DNA from: Tropicimonas sediminicola
GTDB lineage: Bacteria; Pseudomonadota; Alphaproteobacteria; Rhodobacterales; Rhodobacteraceae
DNA: 64,000 nucleotides
Assembly: GCF_900188335.1 (NCBI RefSeq)
Contig: NZ_FZOY01000004.1
Span: 372,001 to 436,000, forward strand
Reading direction: 5' to 3'
Shown: positions 51,040 to 61,758 of the stretch, piece after piece
Numbering within the stretch: the first letter of the stretch is position 1
Layout: the number at the start of each line of letters is the position of its first letter
Made by a program: the position numbers and the translations under genes
The notes under the pieces: model-generated
Seen by the model: the letters and a program-made list of their open reading frames with translations, nothing else
Database searches by the model: none
Told to the model about the DNA's origin: nothing

Positions 51040-52391
51040 TGGGTCACCTCCTCGGATTGGGTTTCGCTGGCCGGTCGCTCGAGATAGCCGGTCACGGCGT
51101 TGCGCCTGTCGAACACGCGCTCGGCGGCGGCCATCACGTCCTCTGCGGTGACGGATTGCAGGATCTCCGGCCAGGCCTGAACATCTTCGACCGTCAGGCC
51201 ACTGGTCAGCCCCTCGCCATAGCGGCGCGCCAGCCGCTGGAGGTTGTCCTTGCGGTAGACCTCGTCCGCCATGAGCTGGGTCTTCAGCCGCTCGAAGGCC
51301 GCCACGTCCACACCTTCCTCCAGGAAGGTCGCGATCATCCGGTCCATGTCGGCTTCAGCCTCCTCGAGGCTGCGGCCGGGCACCGGCATGACGATCAGCG
51401 AGAAGGTCGTGTCGTCGAGCGAGATGCCGTCATAGAAGGCCGCCGTGTAGAGCGCCGTTTTCTCCTCGAACTCCAGCTTGCGCCCCATCAGCGAGGTCGC
51501 TCCGGAGCCGCCGAGCAGTTCGGCGAGGAAGGTCAGCGCCGCCGCATCCTCCTGCGCGCCCGGATCGCGCTCCGGCGCGAGGTAGCTGCGCATGACATAG
51601 GGCTGGGCGACGCGCGGGTCCTCGTAGGACAGCCGGCGCTCGGCGCGCTGCGGCGGTTCGGCCGGGCGCGCCCGCTCGCCCAGTTCCGGATTGGCCGGGA
51701 TCGGTCCGAAATGCGTCTCGGCCAGCGCCCGGACCTCCTCCGGCTCGACATCGCCGGCGACGATCAGCACGGCGTTGTTCGGCGCATAATACTGGCGGTA
51801 GAAATCCAGCGCGTCCTGCAGCCCGAGTTCGCGGATCTCGTGGCGCCAGCCGATGATCGGGGTGCCGTAGGGGTGGTTGAGATACTGCGCGGCGCTGCGC
51901 TGCTCGCCAAAGAGCGCGCCGGGGTTGTTCTCGGTGCGCTGGTTGCGCTCCTCGAGGATCACCTGCCGCTCCGGATCGACGACCTCGTCCGACAGCACGA
52001 GGCCGGTCATCCGGTCGGCCTCCATTTCCATCATCAGCCCGAGCCGGTCGGAAGCGACGCGCTGGAAATACGCGGTGTAATCCTGGCTGGTGAAAGCGTT
52101 GTCGGAGCCGCCGTTGAGCGCCACGGTGGCGGAGAATTCGCCGGGCTCCAGCGTCTCGGTGCCCTTGAACATCAGGTGTTCGAGGAAATGCGCGATGCCC
52201 GACTTGCCTGCCGGCTCGTCGGCCGCGCCGACGCGGTACCAGACCATGTTCACGACCACGGGCGCCCGGTGATCCTCGATCACCACCACATCCATGCCGT
52301 TGTCGAGCGTGAAGCTCGTCACCTCTTCCGCCTGTGCCGACGCCGCGAGCGCCGATGCCAGGGTCAGAGCAAGGCCGATCCGTCGAAACAT
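51036..52391 (-). CDS. M16 family zinc peptidase, active subunit
   Basis: A 451-residue secreted protease with a signal peptide (about 1-20, AAASAQA-like). The inverted zinc site HFLEH is at 68-72, with a Glu ligand about 76 residues on in the ERNQRTENNPG region. The start is MFRRIG at 52391 with GAGGGGG before it. Paired with the inactive M16 gene downstream. Probable periplasmic oligopeptide degradation. Confidence 0.94.
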   Translation of the reverse strand: MFRRIGLALTLASALAASAQAEEVTSFTLDNGMDVVVIEDHRAPVVVNMVWYRVGAADEPAGKSGIAHFLEHLMFKGTETLEPGEFSATVALNGGSDNAFTSQDYTAYFQRVASDRLGLMMEMEADRMTGLVLSDEVVDPERQVILEERNQRTENNPGALFGEQRSAAQYLNHPYGTPIIGWRHEIRELGLQDALDFYRQYYAPNNAVLIVAGDVEPEEVRALAETHFGPIPANPELGERARPAEPPQRAERRLSYEDPRVAQPYVMRSYLAPERDPGAQEDAAALTFLAELLGGSGATSLMGRKLEFEEKTALYTAAFYDGISLDDTTFSLIVMPVPGRSLEEAEADMDRMIATFLEEGVDVAAFERLKTQLMADEVYRKDNLQRLARRYGEGLTSGLTVEDVQAWPEILQSVTAEDVMAAAERVFDRRNAVTGYLERPASETQSEEVTQ

Positions 52392-52485
52392 GGGTGTCCC
52401 CCTCAATTGGATGCTCCGCCGAAGATACAGCCGGAGACCCCGCATTCAAGCGGGGCAACGGGGATGTGAGCGTGCAGTGATTGCC

Positions 52486-53019
52486 TTACTCGGCGGCCAC
52501 GATGGGCGGCGCGGCGGGGGTTGGCACCCCGGCCCGGCGATAGGCGTCGAGCGTGCTGTGCTGGTTCAGCTCGGAAGCGCTGTAGGCGTCGTAGTAGGTC
52601 GGCACCCGGAACCAGCGCTCCAGCAGGCGGCCCTTGTTCTTGCGGCGGAACTCCGCATCGGCGACGGCGAGGTCGTTGCGGATGTTCGGATCGACGCCAT
52701 AGCGGGTGGTCTGCCGGATCAGCGCGCCGTCGTCGGACAGCCTGCCGTCCGTGCGCAGCCTCGACGGATCCCCGCCAAGGGCTGCAACCGCATCCTCGCG
52801 CGGCGTCGCATCGGTGCGATTCGCGGCGCCCGGGGTCGGCGGCGGCAGGGTGGACAGGTCGGTCGGGATCTCGATTGGCTTGCTGGGCAGGATGGAGAAT
52901 TCGTCGGGCGTGACCTGGCCGCGTTCGATATGCATGATGCGCGGGTCAGGGCTGCAGGCCGCCACGATGAGCACAAGCGCAAGCGTCACGCCTGCCCGTG
53001 TCATCCTTGATGCCAGCAT
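52486..53019 (-). CDS. DUF3035 lipoprotein (BamF-like)
   Basis: A 177-residue lipoprotein with the lipobox VAAC near residue 22 (VLIVAAC). The conserved VTPDEFSILPSKPIEIPTDL segment (about 36-55) matches DUF3035, described as the alphaproteobacterial BAM-complex lipoprotein BamF. It probably helps outer-membrane barrel assembly. The ATG at 53019 has GGGAG before it. It follows lspA, the lipoprotein signal peptidase, by 53 nt. Confidence 0.85.
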   Translation of the reverse strand: MLASRMTRAGVTLALVLIVAACSPDPRIMHIERGQVTPDEFSILPSKPIEIPTDLSTLPPPTPGAANRTDATPREDAVAALGGDPSRLRTDGRLSDDGALIRQTTRYGVDPNIRNDLAVADAEFRRKNKGRLLERWFRVPTYYDAYSASELNQHSTLDAYRRAGVPTPAAPPIVAAE

Positions 53020-53072
53020 CACTTGTCTCCCGCCTCGACTTTCGGCCTGTGTATCGCAAGCTTCCGACGACG

Positions 53073-53555
53073 TCACGAGGCCTTTTTACGGTCGCTCCGT
53101 TCCTTGCCGAACAGAACGAGCCCGATCGCCCCGGCAAATATGAAAACATCCGCCACGTTGAAAACATAGGGGTTATTGATTCCGCAGCAGGACATGTTGA
53201 GAAAATCCCTCACTCCGGGAAACAGGAAACGGTCCAGCGCGTTGCCCACCGCCCCCCCGACGATCAGTCCGACGCAGAAAAATTCGATCCGGCGTTCGAA
53301 GCTGCGCATGGCCCAGATCACCAGCCCCGTGCACAGGATCCCAGTGAGCCCGATCAGGAACCATCTCTGGGCGGGCGAACTGTCGGCGAACAGGCCGAAG
53401 TTGACGCCCGTGTTGAGCCCCTTGCGAAAGATCAGCAGCGGCGGAAAGACCTCGATCTGCCCGACCTGCGCCTGGTCCATCATCCGGAAGACGAGGAACT
53501 TGGAGGCCTGGTCGATCAGGAAGGCGACCAGCGCCGTAACCCAGAGAAGACGCAT
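53073..53555 (-). CDS. lspA: Lipoprotein signal peptidase
   Basis: Inner-membrane aspartyl peptidase that cleaves prolipoproteins; 160 residues with four membrane segments. Motifs are DQASKFLV, GLNTGVNFGLF, GGAVGNALDRF (catalytic Asp) and YVFNVADVFIF (second catalytic Asp). It follows purH by 3 nt and precedes a lipoprotein gene. Confidence 0.97.
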   Translation of the reverse strand: MRLLWVTALVAFLIDQASKFLVFRMMDQAQVGQIEVFPPLLIFRKGLNTGVNFGLFADSSPAQRWFLIGLTGILCTGLVIWAMRSFERRIEFFCVGLIVGGAVGNALDRFLFPGVRDFLNMSCCGINNPYVFNVADVFIFAGAIGLVLFGKERSDRKKAS

Positions 53556-53558
53556 GGT

Positions 53559-55148
<1,590 letters not shown>

Positions 55149-55159
55149 GGCAGCTTTCC

Positions 55160-56929
55160 TCAGTCGTAAGGCAGGTGATCGTCGTCATCGCGCAGGATGT
55201 CGCGGATGGCCTGCGGGGTATCCTGTGCCTTCGCCAAGGTCCAGTTGATCTGGCATGCGGAGTCCAGAACACGGCCGGAAAGTACGATCTGCTTCGTCGC
55301 GCGGGGCTTCAGACGGCTCGGATCGAGGTAAACGCTCGGCTCGAGCGCGAGTTTCGAGGCCCCGGCCTGCCGGAACACCCAGAGCTCGCCGCTCTTGAGC
55401 GCGAGCGACACGGCCTGTCCGTTCATGTCCAGCGCCGCGTCAACGTCCGGATGCAGGTGGAACCGAATCGAAAATGCCACGCCCTGGAGCTGCGAGCCGG
55501 TCATCCGGCGGTCGAAGGTCCGCCGGTCGGTCTCGGTCAGGGCGCCGAGCGTGTCCTCGCCGGTGAGCTCCCGTCCGTCGCGGGTCAGGGTGAGCTGCCG
55601 CACATGGGTCAGCCCGTGGCTTTCCACATATCCGTCGTGCCCCACAAGCAGGCGGGTGGCGCGCGGCGCGGTCGAGGGCTGGGCCCGCACGTCCTTGGGC
55701 AGGTCGTAGAGGATCTCGCCGCTGCGGCCACGGCTCAGCCCGACCACCCCGAGATGCGAGGAGGAAAAGCCGTCGATCGCCAGTGTCGAGTGGCTGGGCG
55801 TGGAGCGGGCGGCGCGGCGCCATGTCTCGCCAAAGGTCGCCCCCGGCCCGCAGCTGACCACCAAGGGCCGCCGCCCGGAGGTCAGCTCGAAAGCCAGGGT
55901 CGAGGCGTGACCGTTGACCGAGGCCGTGCCGGATGGCGGCCGGGCGGCGTCGACGATGACCGTGGTGCGGCCGCCGGCGAGGCGGGCAAAGCCCATCGCC
56001 AGCCCCTCGTGCGGCTCCGGTCGGATCCCGGCCGCTGCCAGCGCCTGGTCGAGCCGCCCCTGAACCCCGCGCCCGCCGCCATGGAACCGCGCCAGCCCGC
56101 CGTCTGCATGACGGAGCGCGCGGAGCGTCGGCGCGATGCGGATGATCGCGGCTTCCAGTTCGGGCGTCGGATCGCGTCCGGAATCCAGCATCGCCTGCGC
56201 GGCCCAGATCAGCAGGGTGAAGACTTCGAGCAGTTCCTCCGGGTTGCGCGTCGGCAAGCCGCCGTGGGAATCGATCCGGCTCTCGCATTCACGGGAGAGC
56301 GCCCGGATCGCCGGCTCGACATGGGCGTCCATCGCGGTCAGCGCGAGGCCCGCATAGATCAGGCCGGTCAACGCCTCGAACCGCGCCAGCCCCTCCGGCG
56401 CCGATTGCCAGCGGCGCCCGAGAAACAGGGTCTGCGCACCGAGCGACGAAAAGAACGCCTCCGAGGCCGCCCGGTCCCGGCCGCGCAGGAGGAAGATCGC
56501 GTTGTTGATCCAGCCGATCAGCCGCCGCCCGGTCAGCTCGGGCGTCCAGCCCGGCCCGGCGCCGCGGCCGTACCGTTCGATCCAGCCCCAGGTCCAGTCC
56601 TGCGCGCGGGCACGCGCCGCGCCGTCGCCCAGCGCCGCGAGATCGTCGAGCCAGCGAAACTGGTGCAGCGTTTCCTCGAAGCGCGGCGAGGGCATGTCGA
56701 GGTCCCAGATCGCCTTGTCCGGCGCCTCGACCAGCGAGCCCGCGAACAAGTAGTTGCCCGCCACCAGCTGGCGGCCACGCGCCACCGTGCCGATCGCCCG
56801 CGGCTCCGGCTGCGAGACGAAGCCCGTTGCCGGGCGCGCATGGGTCGCCCGATAGGCCTGCCACCGGTTCATCAACCGGTTGCGCCGCTCGTCCCAGCTC
56901 AGTCTGCCCTCGACTTTCCCCATCATCAT
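55160..56929 (-). CDS. Heparinase II/III family protein
   Basis: A 589-residue protein: an N-terminal alpha-toroid (about 90-300, with the [15 protein letters not shown] segment) and a C-terminal heparinase-like beta domain (about 310-580, with [19 protein letters not shown]-like [11 protein letters not shown] and [14 protein letters not shown]). No signal peptide is evident, although it would act on a polysaccharide. It is conserved in this place between rsmB and purH in Rhodobacteraceae. True substrate unknown. Two extra Met codons at the start leave the exact ATG open. Confidence 0.85.
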   Translation of the reverse strand: MMMGKVEGRLSWDERRNRLMNRWQAYRATHARPATGFVSQPEPRAIGTVARGRQLVAGNYLFAGSLVEAPDKAIWDLDMPSPRFEETLHQFRWLDDLAALGDGAARARAQDWTWGWIERYGRGAGPGWTPELTGRRLIGWINNAIFLLRGRDRAASEAFFSSLGAQTLFLGRRWQSAPEGLARFEALTGLIYAGLALTAMDAHVEPAIRALSRECESRIDSHGGLPTRNPEELLEVFTLLIWAAQAMLDSGRDPTPELEAAIIRIAPTLRALRHADGGLARFHGGGRGVQGRLDQALAAAGIRPEPHEGLAMGFARLAGGRTTVIVDAARPPSGTASVNGHASTLAFELTSGRRPLVVSCGPGATFGETWRRAARSTPSHSTLAIDGFSSSHLGVVGLSRGRSGEILYDLPKDVRAQPSTAPRATRLLVGHDGYVESHGLTHVRQLTLTRDGRELTGEDTLGALTETDRRTFDRRMTGSQLQGVAFSIRFHLHPDVDAALDMNGQAVSLALKSGELWVFRQAGASKLALEPSVYLDPSRLKPRATKQIVLSGRVLDSACQINWTLAKAQDTPQAIRDILRDDDDHLPYD

Positions 56930-56995
56930 CTTCGCGGAACCGGCCCCTCTCGGTATCTCCCTCGCCGCCGAGTCTAGGCAGCGTCGCAGCCGCTG

Positions 56996-58279
56996 TCAGG
57001 CCTTGCGCAGCGCGGCGATGAAAAACCCGTCGAGACCGCCGCGTTCGGGCCACATTTCCGGTGTCGTCCGGAGGGCGCCGGGTCCGGCGTGCCAGCCTTC
57101 CTCGACGCCGGGCAGCGCGGAGACGGCCTCCGGATCGGGCTTCAGGTCGGGGTGGCGCTCCAGAAGCGCGGCGAGCTGCGCCTCGCCCTCCTCCGGCAGG
57201 ATCGAACAGGTGCAGAAGACGAGACGCCCTCCGGGGGCCAGCATCGCGACCGCCCGGTCGGCCATGGCGGCCTGCAGCTCCACCAGCGGGCGGATGTCGG
57301 CGGCATCCTTGACGAAAGGCAGGTCGGGGTGGCGGCGGATCGTGCCGGTTGCCGAGCACGGTGCGTCGAGCAGGATCGCGTCGAACGGCGCGTCCGGCTC
57401 CCACTCCAGCGCATCCGCCGCCACGACCTCGGCTGCGAGACCGGTGCGCTTCAGGTTGTCGTGGAGCCGTTCAAGCCGCGCCTCGGACACGTCGAGCGAC
57501 GTCACCGCAGCCCCGGTTGCCGCGAGTTGCAGCGTCTTGCCGCCCGGCGCGGCGCAGAGGTCGAGCACCCGCTCGCCTGCCCGTGCCGCCAGCACCCGTG
57601 CCGGCAGCGCGGCGGCGGCGTCCTGCACCCACCAATCCCCGGCCTCGTATCCCGGCAGCGCCGAAACCTGCCCCGCCTTCTCCAGCCGGATGGACCCGGT
57701 GGGCAGGATCGTCCCGCCGAGCGCCTCGGCCAGCGCGGCGTCGGGCGCCTTGGCGGTGATGTCCAGCGGCGGCGCCTGCTCGAAAGCGGCCTCCATCCGC
57801 GCTACCCGTGCGTTGCCATAGGCGCTGCCCACCCGGCCGCGCAGCCAGTTCGGCAGGCGCTGCGGCTGGGTCGCCTCCCAGCCGGCACGGCCCTCTTCGG
57901 CGACGCGGCGCAGCACGGCGTTGACCATCGGCGCCGTCGAGGCGGCTTCCTCTCGCGCCAGCGCAACGGCGGCGTTCACCACGCCATGCGCGGCTGCGCC
58001 GTCGGCCAGCAGTTCGACCGTCGCCAGCCGCAGGATCGCCCGCACGCCCGGCTTCGGGTTGCGCTTCAGCCAGGGTTTGAGCGCCGCATCCGCCCGCCCG
58101 GCGAGCCGTAGCGCGGTGCGGGCCAGCCGCCCGGCGCGGGCCCGAACTTCGGGCGGGGCCTCGGTGAAATGCGGATGAGCCTCCATCTCGGCGAGCGTCA
58201 GTCGCTCCTGCCAGACCCCCTGGACGAGTTCCAGCGCCAGACGGCGTGCGGCGGTTCCCCCGGCCTGTTGCTGGCCCAT
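56996..58279 (-). CDS. rsmB: 16S rRNA (cytosine-C5)-methyltransferase RsmB-like
   Basis: m5C methyltransferase of 427 residues. The N-terminal NusB-like domain (about 8-135) precedes a Rossmann domain with SAM motif LDLCAAPGGKTLQL, DAPCSATG (one catalytic Cys) and CTCSILPEEGE (the other). Target presumably C967 of 16S rRNA. First gene of the series that runs to rmuC. Confidence 0.93.
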   Translation of the reverse strand: MGQQQAGGTAARRLALELVQGVWQERLTLAEMEAHPHFTEAPPEVRARAGRLARTALRLAGRADAALKPWLKRNPKPGVRAILRLATVELLADGAAAHGVVNAAVALAREEAASTAPMVNAVLRRVAEEGRAGWEATQPQRLPNWLRGRVGSAYGNARVARMEAAFEQAPPLDITAKAPDAALAEALGGTILPTGSIRLEKAGQVSALPGYEAGDWWVQDAAAALPARVLAARAGERVLDLCAAPGGKTLQLAATGAAVTSLDVSEARLERLHDNLKRTGLAAEVVAADALEWEPDAPFDAILLDAPCSATGTIRRHPDLPFVKDAADIRPLVELQAAMADRAVAMLAPGGRLVFCTCSILPEEGEAQLAALLERHPDLKPDPEAVSALPGVEEGWHAGPGALRTTPEMWPERGGLDGFFIAALRKA

Positions 58280-58352
58280 GCGACGGCCCTTCCCATTGCT
58301 TTCAGACCCGCGCGGCGTATATCACCCACGGGTCAGCGACAAGGAAAACAGC

Positions 58353-58550
58353 ATGTACGACGAGAGTGCAGAGCCCGCCAAGGACCTCCCGCCCGCCGCC
58401 CTGCGCGCGCTGGCCGAGGCCGCCGAGCGCCGCGAGAAGGCCGAGGCCGAAGCCAAGGCGATGCCCATTGAACTGGGCGGGCGGATCAAGGGATTGGAAC
58501 CGGTGCGCTACGGCGACTGGGAAAAGAAGGGGCTCGCGATCGACTTCTGA
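58353..58550 (+). CDS. DUF1674 protein (SdhAF4-like)
   Basis: A 65-residue protein whose C-terminus GLEPVRYGDWEKKGLAIDF is the DUF1674 signature, related to the mitochondrial succinate dehydrogenase assembly factor SDHAF4. A role in SdhA flavination or assembly is plausible. AAGGA lies 7 nt before the ATG at 58353. Divergent from rsmB. Confidence 0.88.
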   Translation: MYDESAEPAKDLPPAALRALAEAAERREKAEAEAKAMPIELGGRIKGLEPVRYGDWEKKGLAIDF

Positions 58551-58635
58551 CGTTCGCGGGCGCCGGGACGCCGCGGGGATGCTATGATGGCGCCAATCCC
58601 CTGATTCCCGAACCGCCCCGAGCTGGAGAGATCCG

Positions 58636-58950
58636 ATGTACGACCCTCGCGCCGTCAGCCGTGCGATGCAGACCTGGCAGCAGGCCTCGCTCGCCTATAC
58701 CCGCATGTGGCTTTCCGCCTCCGAGGTGATCTGGACGCGCTCCATGATGATGGCGCTCGGCACCATGACGCCGAAGGAAGCCGCGCAGATGGTGTTCGAG
58801 AAACCCACGGCCTTTGCCCGCGCCGCCGAGAAGGCCGCGGTCGCCATGGCGACCAGCAGCGGGAATGCCGCCGCGGCGCTGGCCTCGATCCGCCCGATCG
58901 AAGCCAAGACGCGCAGCAATGCGCGGCGGCTGCGGAGCCGCCGCCGCTGA
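58636..58950 (+). CDS. Small helical phasin-like protein
   Basis: A 104-residue helical protein starting MYDPRAVSRAMQTWQQASLA, with Ala/Met-rich helices (about 10-85) and an Arg-rich tail (NARRLRSRRR). Homologues in Rhodobacteraceae are often labelled antifreeze protein, which I doubt; the amphipathic Ala-rich pattern is more like phasins. TGGAGAG precedes the ATG. It converges on dapB with 7 nt between stops. Confidence 0.7.
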   Translation: MYDPRAVSRAMQTWQQASLAYTRMWLSASEVIWTRSMMMALGTMTPKEAAQMVFEKPTAFARAAEKAAVAMATSSGNAAAALASIRPIEAKTRSNARRLRSRRR

Positions 58951-58957
58951 TCCGGGA

Positions 58958-59767
58958 TCAGAGCCCCAGGACGTCCAGCATCGAGTAATGGCCCGGGGTC
59001 TGCGACTGCCCCCAGAGCACGGCCTTGAGTGCGCCGCGGGCGAACAGCGCCCGGTCGCTGGCCACGTGGCGCAGCACGATCCGCTCGCCGGCGCCGGCGA
59101 AGATCACGTCATGTTCGCCGATGATGTCGCCGCCCCGGATGGCCGAGAAGCCGATGCTGCCCGGCGCGCGTGCGCCGGTGATGCCGTCGCGCGCGGCCAC
59201 GTAGGCCTCGCGGAAGTCGAGCCCGCGCCCTTCGGCCGCCGCCTCGCCCAGCATCAGCGCGGTGCCCGAGGGAGCATCGACCTTGTGACGGTGGTGCGAC
59301 TCCACGATCTCGATGTCGAACTCCTCGTCCAGCGCCGCCGCGACCTGCTTTGTAAGCTGGGTCAGCAGGTTGACGCCGAGGCTCATGTTCCCCGCCCGGA
59401 CGATCACGGCGTGCCGGGCGGCGGCGTCGAGTTTGGCGAGGTCCTCGTCGGTCATTCCGGTGGTGCCGATCACATGCACGGCCCGCGCCTGCGCGGCGAT
59501 CACCGACAGCTCGATCGTCGCCTGCGGCGTGGTGAAATCGATCACCCCCTGCGCGCCGGCCATCGCCTCCAGCGGGTCGTCGGTCACGTAGACCCCCGCC
59601 GCCGGCCCGTTCATCGCGATGCCGATGTCCTTGCCGACCCAGTCATGGCCCGACCGTTCCACCGCGCCCACCAGCCGCATCGCGGGATGCGCCTGCACCT
59701 CGCGCACCAGCATCTGGCCCATGCGGCCCGACGCGCCCATGACAACGATACCCGGTGTGTCGCTCAT
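58958..59767 (-). CDS. dapB: 4-hydroxy-tetrahydrodipicolinate reductase
   Basis: Lysine/diaminopimelate pathway reductase, 269 residues. NAD(P)-binding [13 protein letters not shown] at 8-20 and the catalytic [16 protein letters not shown] (about 153-168) are intact. Divergent from rbfA with a 97-nt gap. Confidence 0.97.
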   Translation of the reverse strand: MSDTPGIVVMGASGRMGQMLVREVQAHPAMRLVGAVERSGHDWVGKDIGIAMNGPAAGVYVTDDPLEAMAGAQGVIDFTTPQATIELSVIAAQARAVHVIGTTGMTDEDLAKLDAAARHAVIVRAGNMSLGVNLLTQLTKQVAAALDEEFDIEIVESHHRHKVDAPSGTALMLGEAAAEGRGLDFREAYVAARDGITGARAPGSIGFSAIRGGDIIGEHDVIFAGAGERIVLRHVASDRALFARGALKAVLWGQSQTPGHYSMLDVLGL

Positions 59768-59864
59768 CTGCCTGTCTCCATCTTTGCGGTGCCGGTGTAG
59801 CCGAGCCCGCCGTCACAGGCAAAGCCCGCTTGCGCAAACCCGCAAGCCGCCCTACGTGGGAAGG

Positions 59865-60284
59865 ATGGCAAAGAACAAGTTTCATACCGGCGCCGGCCCA
59901 TCGCAGCGCCAGTTGCGGGTCGGGGAACTGATCCGCCGGCGGCTGTCGGAAGTGCTCGCGCAAGGCGACGTGCACGACCCGGAGCTGAACCGGATGTCGA
60001 TCACCGTGGCCGAGGTCCGCACATCGCCCGATCTCAAGATCGCCACCGCCTTCGTGCTCCCGCTCGGCGGCGACCATGCGCCGGAGGCGCTCGAGGCGCT
60101 CAACCGCAACCGGTCCGAGCTGCGCCGGATGGTGGCCAAGGGGCTGGCGCTGAAATACGCGCCGCAGCTGCGCTTCGTTCTGGACGATACGTTCGACCGG
60201 ATGGACGCGACCCGGAAGATGTTCTCCGACGACCGCGTGCAGCGCGACATCGCGGCCAGCCACGAGGATGACGATGCCGTTTGA
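59865..60284 (+). CDS. rbfA: 30S ribosome-binding factor A
   Basis: Late 30S maturation factor, 139 residues with a KH-type fold: [20 protein letters not shown] at the front and [19 protein letters not shown] near the C-terminus. GGGAAGG lies directly before the ATG. It overlaps the next gene by 11 nt. Confidence 0.95.
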   Translation: MAKNKFHTGAGPSQRQLRVGELIRRRLSEVLAQGDVHDPELNRMSITVAEVRTSPDLKIATAFVLPLGGDHAPEALEALNRNRSELRRMVAKGLALKYAPQLRFVLDDTFDRMDATRKMFSDDRVQRDIAASHEDDDAV

Positions 60285-61041
60285 GCCACGGCTTGCACGG
60301 CGGTTGCTGGCGCTTCTGGCCTTGCTGCTGGCCCCTGCTGTCGCGACGGCCGAGCCCGATTGCCGCAAGATGAGCCAGGGCGCTGACCGCTTCTCGGTCT
60401 GCACCCTTCGCGCCGACCGCGACGAGATCCGCCTCTGGCACAGCGACGCCGACGGGCGGCTCTATGGCGGCTTCACCGCCATCGACAGCGCGCTCAAGGC
60501 CGAGGGCAAACGGCTCGTCTTCGCGATGAACGGCGGCATGTACCACGAGGACCGCAGCCCGGTCGGTCTCTACCTCGAGAACGGCGTGCAGGGCGGACCG
60601 CTGGTCACCAGCGACGGCCCCGGCAATTTCGGCCTGCTGCCCAATGGCGTCTTCTGCATCGGCACCCGCACCGCCTCGGTGATCGAGAGCCGGAGCTTCG
60701 CGGCCAACCCGCCCGATTGCCGCTACGCCAGCCAGTCCGGCCCGATGCTGGTGATCGACGGCGATCTGCACCCGCGGTTCCTCGTCAACAGCGACAGCCG
60801 CTACATCCGCAACGGGGTCGGCGTGGCAGAAGACGGCGTGACGGTGCATTTCGTGATCTCCGACAACCGGGTGAACTTCCACACCTTCGGCCGGTTCTTC
60901 CGCGACGTGCTGGAGACGCCCAACGCGCTCTACTTCGACGGCAAGGTCTCCCGCCTCTTCGCGCCTTCGCTGGGCCGGTCCGACACCGGCTTCCCGCTCG
61001 GCCCGATTGTCGGTGCGGCGGTGCCAAGCGACCAGATGTAG
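60274..61041 (+). CDS. Phosphodiester glycosidase (DUF2233) family secreted protein
   Basis: A 255-residue protein with a signal peptide (about 1-26, ending VATA). The DUF2233/NAGPA domain shows [20 protein letters not shown] and [11 protein letters not shown], then [15 protein letters not shown]. Members hydrolyse phosphodiester-linked sugars. I use the ATG at 60274 because GAGG is 6 nt before; an ATG two codons earlier is possible. Coupled to rbfA by overlap. Confidence 0.85.
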   Translation: MPFEPRLARRLLALLALLLAPAVATAEPDCRKMSQGADRFSVCTLRADRDEIRLWHSDADGRLYGGFTAIDSALKAEGKRLVFAMNGGMYHEDRSPVGLYLENGVQGGPLVTSDGPGNFGLLPNGVFCIGTRTASVIESRSFAANPPDCRYASQSGPMLVIDGDLHPRFLVNSDSRYIRNGVGVAEDGVTVHFVISDNRVNFHTFGRFFRDVLETPNALYFDGKVSRLFAPSLGRSDTGFPLGPIVGAAVPSDQM

Positions 61042-61050
61042 ACCGGCTGT

Positions 61051-61668
61051 TCAGCCGGGCGGCGGGCGGCGCATCACCCAGTAGGGGCCGTCGGTGATCG
61101 GCTCATGGAACCGGCCCACGTCGCGGTATCCCAGGCGGCGGTAGAACGGCATGTTGCCCGGTGTGAAGGTCTCGAGGTAGGTCGCGACCCCGGCCCGGTC
61201 CGCCCTTTCCAGCACCGGTTCGAGCAACCCTGCGCCAAGCCCCCGCCCCTGGTGTTCCGGATCCACGCCGAGAATCGACAGGTACCAGTCCTGGTTCGAA
61301 GTCACCCGCGACGTTGCCTCGGCCATGACCTCGCAGATCCCGGCATAGATCCGCAGACAGATGTCTCCCATCCGGTGGGCGATCATCTCCTTCTTGCGGC
61401 GGGAAAGCTCCCGTTCCTGCTCCGGAGCCAAGGGAACGGCCCAGATCGACACGCCGACATCTCCCTCGTCGGGAACGACCGCAAGGCCATGGGCGACCGC
61501 TTCCCGGATCGAATACTCGTAATAGTGGAGCATGGCCTGCCGGGCCCGCGCCGGCTCCGCGACGCCGCCTTCGAGCGCGGCATAGAACGGATCTGGCCGA
61601 AGCGCGGCGTACAGCGCCTCGGCAAGACGCTGGTAATCTGCCCTGTGCTCCCCTTCGGATTGCGTCAC
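61051..61668 (-). CDS. GNAT family N-acetyltransferase
   Basis: A 205-residue acetyltransferase. Acetyl-CoA motif A is LGVDPEHQGRGLGAGLLEPVL (split at about 138-158), followed by FYRRLGYRDVGRF. Substrate unknown. It resembles fungal/bacterial GNATs that modify small metabolites. Convergent with the DUF2233 gene and on the imuB strand, 90 nt after it. Confidence 0.88.
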   Translation of the reverse strand: MTQSEGEHRADYQRLAEALYAALRPDPFYAALEGGVAEPARARQAMLHYYEYSIREAVAHGLAVVPDEGDVGVSIWAVPLAPEQERELSRRKKEMIAHRMGDICLRIYAGICEVMAEATSRVTSNQDWYLSILGVDPEHQGRGLGAGLLEPVLERADRAGVATYLETFTPGNMPFYRRLGYRDVGRFHEPITDGPYWVMRRPPPG

Positions 61669-61758
61669 CTGGCGCGTCCTTTCCCCTGTTCCGTGGTCCG
61701 TCCGCGATGATCGGGCAGTCGCCTGCGCAGGGCAAGAACCGTTGTCGGCATTCCTCCC

